Shown here: positions 6,434 through 8,106 of the stretch, piece after piece | Layout: every line of letters begins with the position of its first letter | Position numbering within the stretch: the stretch's first letter is position 1 | DNA from: an uncultured Eubacteriales bacterium | GTDB lineage: Bacteria > Bacillota > Clostridia > Peptostreptococcales > Anaerovoracaceae | Direction of reading: 5' to 3' | Assembly (NCBI GenBank): GCA_902766185.1 | Contig: CACXCQ010000234.1 | Coordinates: 1 to 8,106, forward strand | Length of the DNA: 8,106 nucleotides | Program-made: the position numbers and the translations under genes | Notes under the pieces: generated by a model | The model's input: the letters and a program-made list of their open reading frames with translations, nothing else | Databases searched by the model: none | What the model was told of the DNA's origin: nothing

Positions 6434-6451
6434 AACATGGTATACAATGTT
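6434..6451. promoter_or_regulatory. 18-bp near-perfect palindrome over the kor promoter, candidate repressor operator
   Basis: AACATGGTATACAATGTT is self-complementary at 8 of 9 pairs, the exception being G6439/A6446. Its centre reads TGGTATACAA, agreeing with the T.GT...AC.A operator pattern of FadR-type GntR regulators. It covers the proposed -10, so a bound dimer would block RNA polymerase. An FCD-type GntR gene lies on the same strand about 2.2 kb upstream; that it binds here is inference. Confidence 0.5.
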
Positions 6452-6453
6452 AG
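6438..6453 (+). promoter_or_regulatory. Candidate extended -10 promoter of korA-korB
   Basis: TGG followed by TATACA (6441-6446) matches an extended -10 (TGnTATAAT-like) element. No good -35 is visible at 16-18 bp; the region there is ACTTTTTC-like. Transcription would begin near 6452-6453, leaving a leader of about 48 nt before the korA ATG. The surrounding 6357-6450 stretch is clearly more AT-rich than the coding DNA. The overlap with the palindrome means the same bases are being read two ways. Confidence 0.5.
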
Positions 6454-6500
6454 GATGGTTTCAACAAAGGGGATGAAGAAAGACCCCCGGAAAGGCACTC

Positions 6501-7703
6501 ATGGAAGGCAATTCTCAATCAAAAAATCAGGTAGTTCTGCAGGGAAATGAGGCCTGTGCGAAGGGCGCGGTGTACGCCGGCTGCAGGTTCTTTGCAGGAT
6601 ATCCCATTACACCCTCGACCGAGATCATCGAGCTGCTGTCCGGTGAAATGCAGAAGGCCGGCGGCGCGTTCATCCAGATGGAGGATGAGATCGGATCCGC
6701 ATGCGCCATCATCGGCGCGCGCTGGGGCGGCAGCAAAGCAATGACCGCCACATCAGGACCTGGATACACGCTGATGCAGGAGGCCATCGGATTCGCGGCG
6801 GTTACCGAAACGCCGGTGGTCATCGTCAATGTTCAGCGGGGCGGCCCGTCAACAGGGCAGCCGACCCTTTCTTCCCAGCAGGACATTTACCAGACTCGTT
6901 ACGGCAGCCATGGTGATTACGGAATCATCGTTCTGGCGCCATCTTCCGTACAGGAAATGTATGACTTCACCGTTCGCGCCTTTGATCTGGCGGAGCAGTT
7001 CCGCACGCCGGTCATCCTGCTTGCGGATGAAGTGGTGGGCCACATGCGTGAGAAGATCACCATCCACAGCGGTGAGAGAAGGGTAAATACACCGAAGAAG
7101 AAATACGGCGTATCCCCGTCGGCGGACTTCTTCAAGGGAGCCAACTCGACGGTAGAAGGTCAGCTCCACGATGAGCAGGGCCGCAGGATCGGACACATGG
7201 CTGACCGCAGCGGCGAGTTCATCCAGCAGATCACGAAGAAGATCGATGATCACGTGGACATGATCGCGGACGTGCAGACCTACTGCATGGAGGATTCGGA
7301 CGTCGCCATCGTGGCCTGGGGCTCCGTAGCCCGGCCCGGCATCAACGCCGTCAAAAAGGCCAGAGGCATCAAGGATGACCGCATCCTGCCCAAGTTCCGG
7401 GTGGTGAAGGACCTGGTGAAGCGCGGTGTCAGACAGACTATGCGCACAGACTACAGCCACCTGAAGGTGGGGCTAGTGAAGATCAACACCGTATGGCCCT
7501 TCCCGGAGGAGCAGCTGCGGCAGGCAACAGAAAACGTTCACACGGTCATCGTTCCCGAGATGAACATGGGCAAGTACTGCCGGGAGATCGAGCGGGCGCT
7601 GCCGGACAAGAAGGTCATCTCCATGCCGAAGCTCGGCGGCAACATCCATACGCCGAAGGAACTTCTGGACCGCATCCTGGAGGAGGTGGGCGTCAATGAA
7701 TAG
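6501..7703 (+). CDS. korA: 2-oxoacid:ferredoxin oxidoreductase, alpha subunit (KorA-like)
   Basis: This is the alpha subunit of a thiamine-diphosphate, iron-sulfur enzyme that oxidatively decarboxylates a 2-oxoacid to acyl-CoA, CO2 and reduced ferredoxin. The 400 residues show the N-terminal pyrimidine-binding domain: QGNEACAKGAVYAGC (14-28), the hallmark GYPITPSTE (33-41), MEDEIGSACAIIGA, TSGPGYTLMQEA (from 84) and QRGGPSTGQPT (112-122). The remainder matches the transketolase C-terminal-like domain (VAIVAWGSVARPGINAV and VKINTVWPFPEEQLRQ). No gamma domain is fused, so a separate gamma subunit is expected, probably beyond the window. The ATG at 6501 has GGAAAGG (6489-6495) 5 nt upstream. Substrate choice (2-oxoglutarate or a branched-chain 2-oxoacid) cannot be settled from sequence alone. 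The proximity of glutamate-producing genes makes 2-oxoglutarate plausible. Confidence 0.92.
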   Translation: MEGNSQSKNQVVLQGNEACAKGAVYAGCRFFAGYPITPSTEIIELLSGEMQKAGGAFIQMEDEIGSACAIIGARWGGSKAMTATSGPGYTLMQEAIGFAAVTETPVVIVNVQRGGPSTGQPTLSSQQDIYQTRYGSHGDYGIIVLAPSSVQEMYDFTVRAFDLAEQFRTPVILLADEVVGHMREKITIHSGERRVNTPKKKYGVSPSADFFKGANSTVEGQLHDEQGRRIGHMADRSGEFIQQITKKIDDHVDMIADVQTYCMEDSDVAIVAWGSVARPGINAVKKARGIKDDRILPKFRVVKDLVKRGVRQTMRTDYSHLKVGLVKINTVWPFPEEQLRQATENVHTVIVPEMNMGKYCREIERALPDKKVISMPKLGGNIHTPKELLDRILEEVGVNE

Positions 7704-8106
7704 ACTCTACGAGAAATACATCAAGACGGAATCCCTGCCCACGCTGTTCTGCCCGGGCTGCGGCAACGGCATCATTCAGTACGCTGCCATCGAAGCCTTC
7801 GAAAGGCTGGACATAAAAGAGGACGTGGCCTGTGTCAGCGGCATCGGCTGTTCCTCATGGATCCCCTGCTACTTTAAGCTGGACGTGATCCACACCATGC
7901 ACGGCAGAGCCATCGCTTTCGCGGAAGGCCTGAAGCTGGCCCGGCCGGACAAGCACATCGTAGTCTTCACCGGAGACGGAGACTGCATGGCCATCGGCGG
8001 CAACCATCTGGTGCACGCTGCGGCCAGAAACATCGACCTGACGGTGGTCATGGTCAACAACTACATCTACGGCATGACCGGCGGACAGAAGTCCCCGACC
8101 ACGCCC
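7696..8106 (+). CDS. korB: 2-oxoacid:ferredoxin oxidoreductase, beta subunit (KorB-like), truncated by window end
   Basis: This reading frame runs open to the last base of the window, 137 codons from an ATG at 7696. The first 8 nt overlap the end of korA, suggesting translational coupling, and GGAGGAGG (7679-7686) inside korA supplies the ribosome site at 9 nt. Family features are the iron-sulfur segment FCPGCGNG (C19, C22), SGIGCSS (C52), the MHGRAIAFAEGLKLA helix, the thiamine-diphosphate/Mg motif GDGD (93-96) ending at NN (121-122), and IYGMTGGQ. It is the catalytic cofactor-binding partner of the alpha subunit. About half of the protein is missing past the edge. Confidence 0.95.
   Translation, partial: MNRLYEKYIKTESLPTLFCPGCGNGIIQYAAIEAFERLDIKEDVACVSGIGCSSWIPCYFKLDVIHTMHGRAIAFAEGLKLARPDKHIVVFTGDGDCMAIGGNHLVHAAARNIDLTVVMVNNYIYGMTGGQKSPTTP

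Noticed and set aside
4270..6498. Long open frame (742 codons) on the minus strand opposite the GDPD gene
   Set aside because: It is the mirror frame of a GC-rich gene with a clear signal peptide and GDPD motifs. Its translation has no recognisable domain and is rich in Leu/Val/His/Arg, as shadows are.
6473..6550. 25-codon frame starting at the ATG at 6473 in the korA leader
   Set aside because: The purine run abuts the ATG with no spacer, and the frame overlaps korA in another frame. The peptide has no recognisable feature beyond being basic.

Overview
The window looks like chromosome from a GC-rich, amino-acid-fermenting anaerobe, most likely a Clostridia-type Firmicute. The reasons are the histidine-to-glutamate route through tetrahydrofolate, a ferredoxin-dependent 2-oxoacid oxidoreductase, a secreted protein with Gram-positive wall-binding features, strong GGAGG-type ribosome sites, and free use of AGA/AGG codons, which argues against a high-GC actinobacterium. 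The taxonomic placement is inference. All genes are on the plus strand.

Region 1 (1-3433) is a histidine-utilisation operon: the 3' end of urocanate hydratase (hutU), imidazolonepropionase (hutI), formimino-THF cyclodeaminase (fchA) and glutamate formiminotransferase (ftcD). Together they take urocanate to imidazolonepropionate, then formiminoglutamate, then glutamate plus 5-formimino-THF, then 5,10-methenyl-THF plus ammonia. Histidine ammonia-lyase is not in the window. GC-rich stem-loops lie in the hutU-hutI gap, the hutI-fchA gap and downstream of ftcD.

Region 2 (3434-6315) holds a GntR/FCD-family transcriptional regulator followed 28 bp later by a large secreted multi-domain protein. That protein has a signal peptide, a lysine-rich fibronectin-III-like domain, a wall-binding-repeat-like segment, a glycerophosphodiester phosphodiesterase (GDPD) domain and an acidic, repeat-containing tail. 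The GDPD domain has HRV where the family has HRG.

Region 3 (6316-6500) is AT-rich relative to the rest and regulatory. It has a stem-loop just after the GDPD stop, then an extended -10 promoter candidate embedded in an 18-bp near-perfect palindrome of the GntR/FadR operator type. A second related box and a half-site lie upstream.

Region 4 (6501-8106) encodes the alpha subunit and, truncated by the window edge, the beta subunit of a 2-oxoacid:ferredoxin oxidoreductase (korA-korB type). It oxidatively decarboxylates a 2-oxoacid, plausibly 2-oxoglutarate derived from the glutamate that the hut operon produces.

I see no mobile element, CRISPR array, tRNA or rRNA. Most of the window is well-known metabolism. 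The parts most worth following up are the kor promoter/operator region and the GDPD protein.
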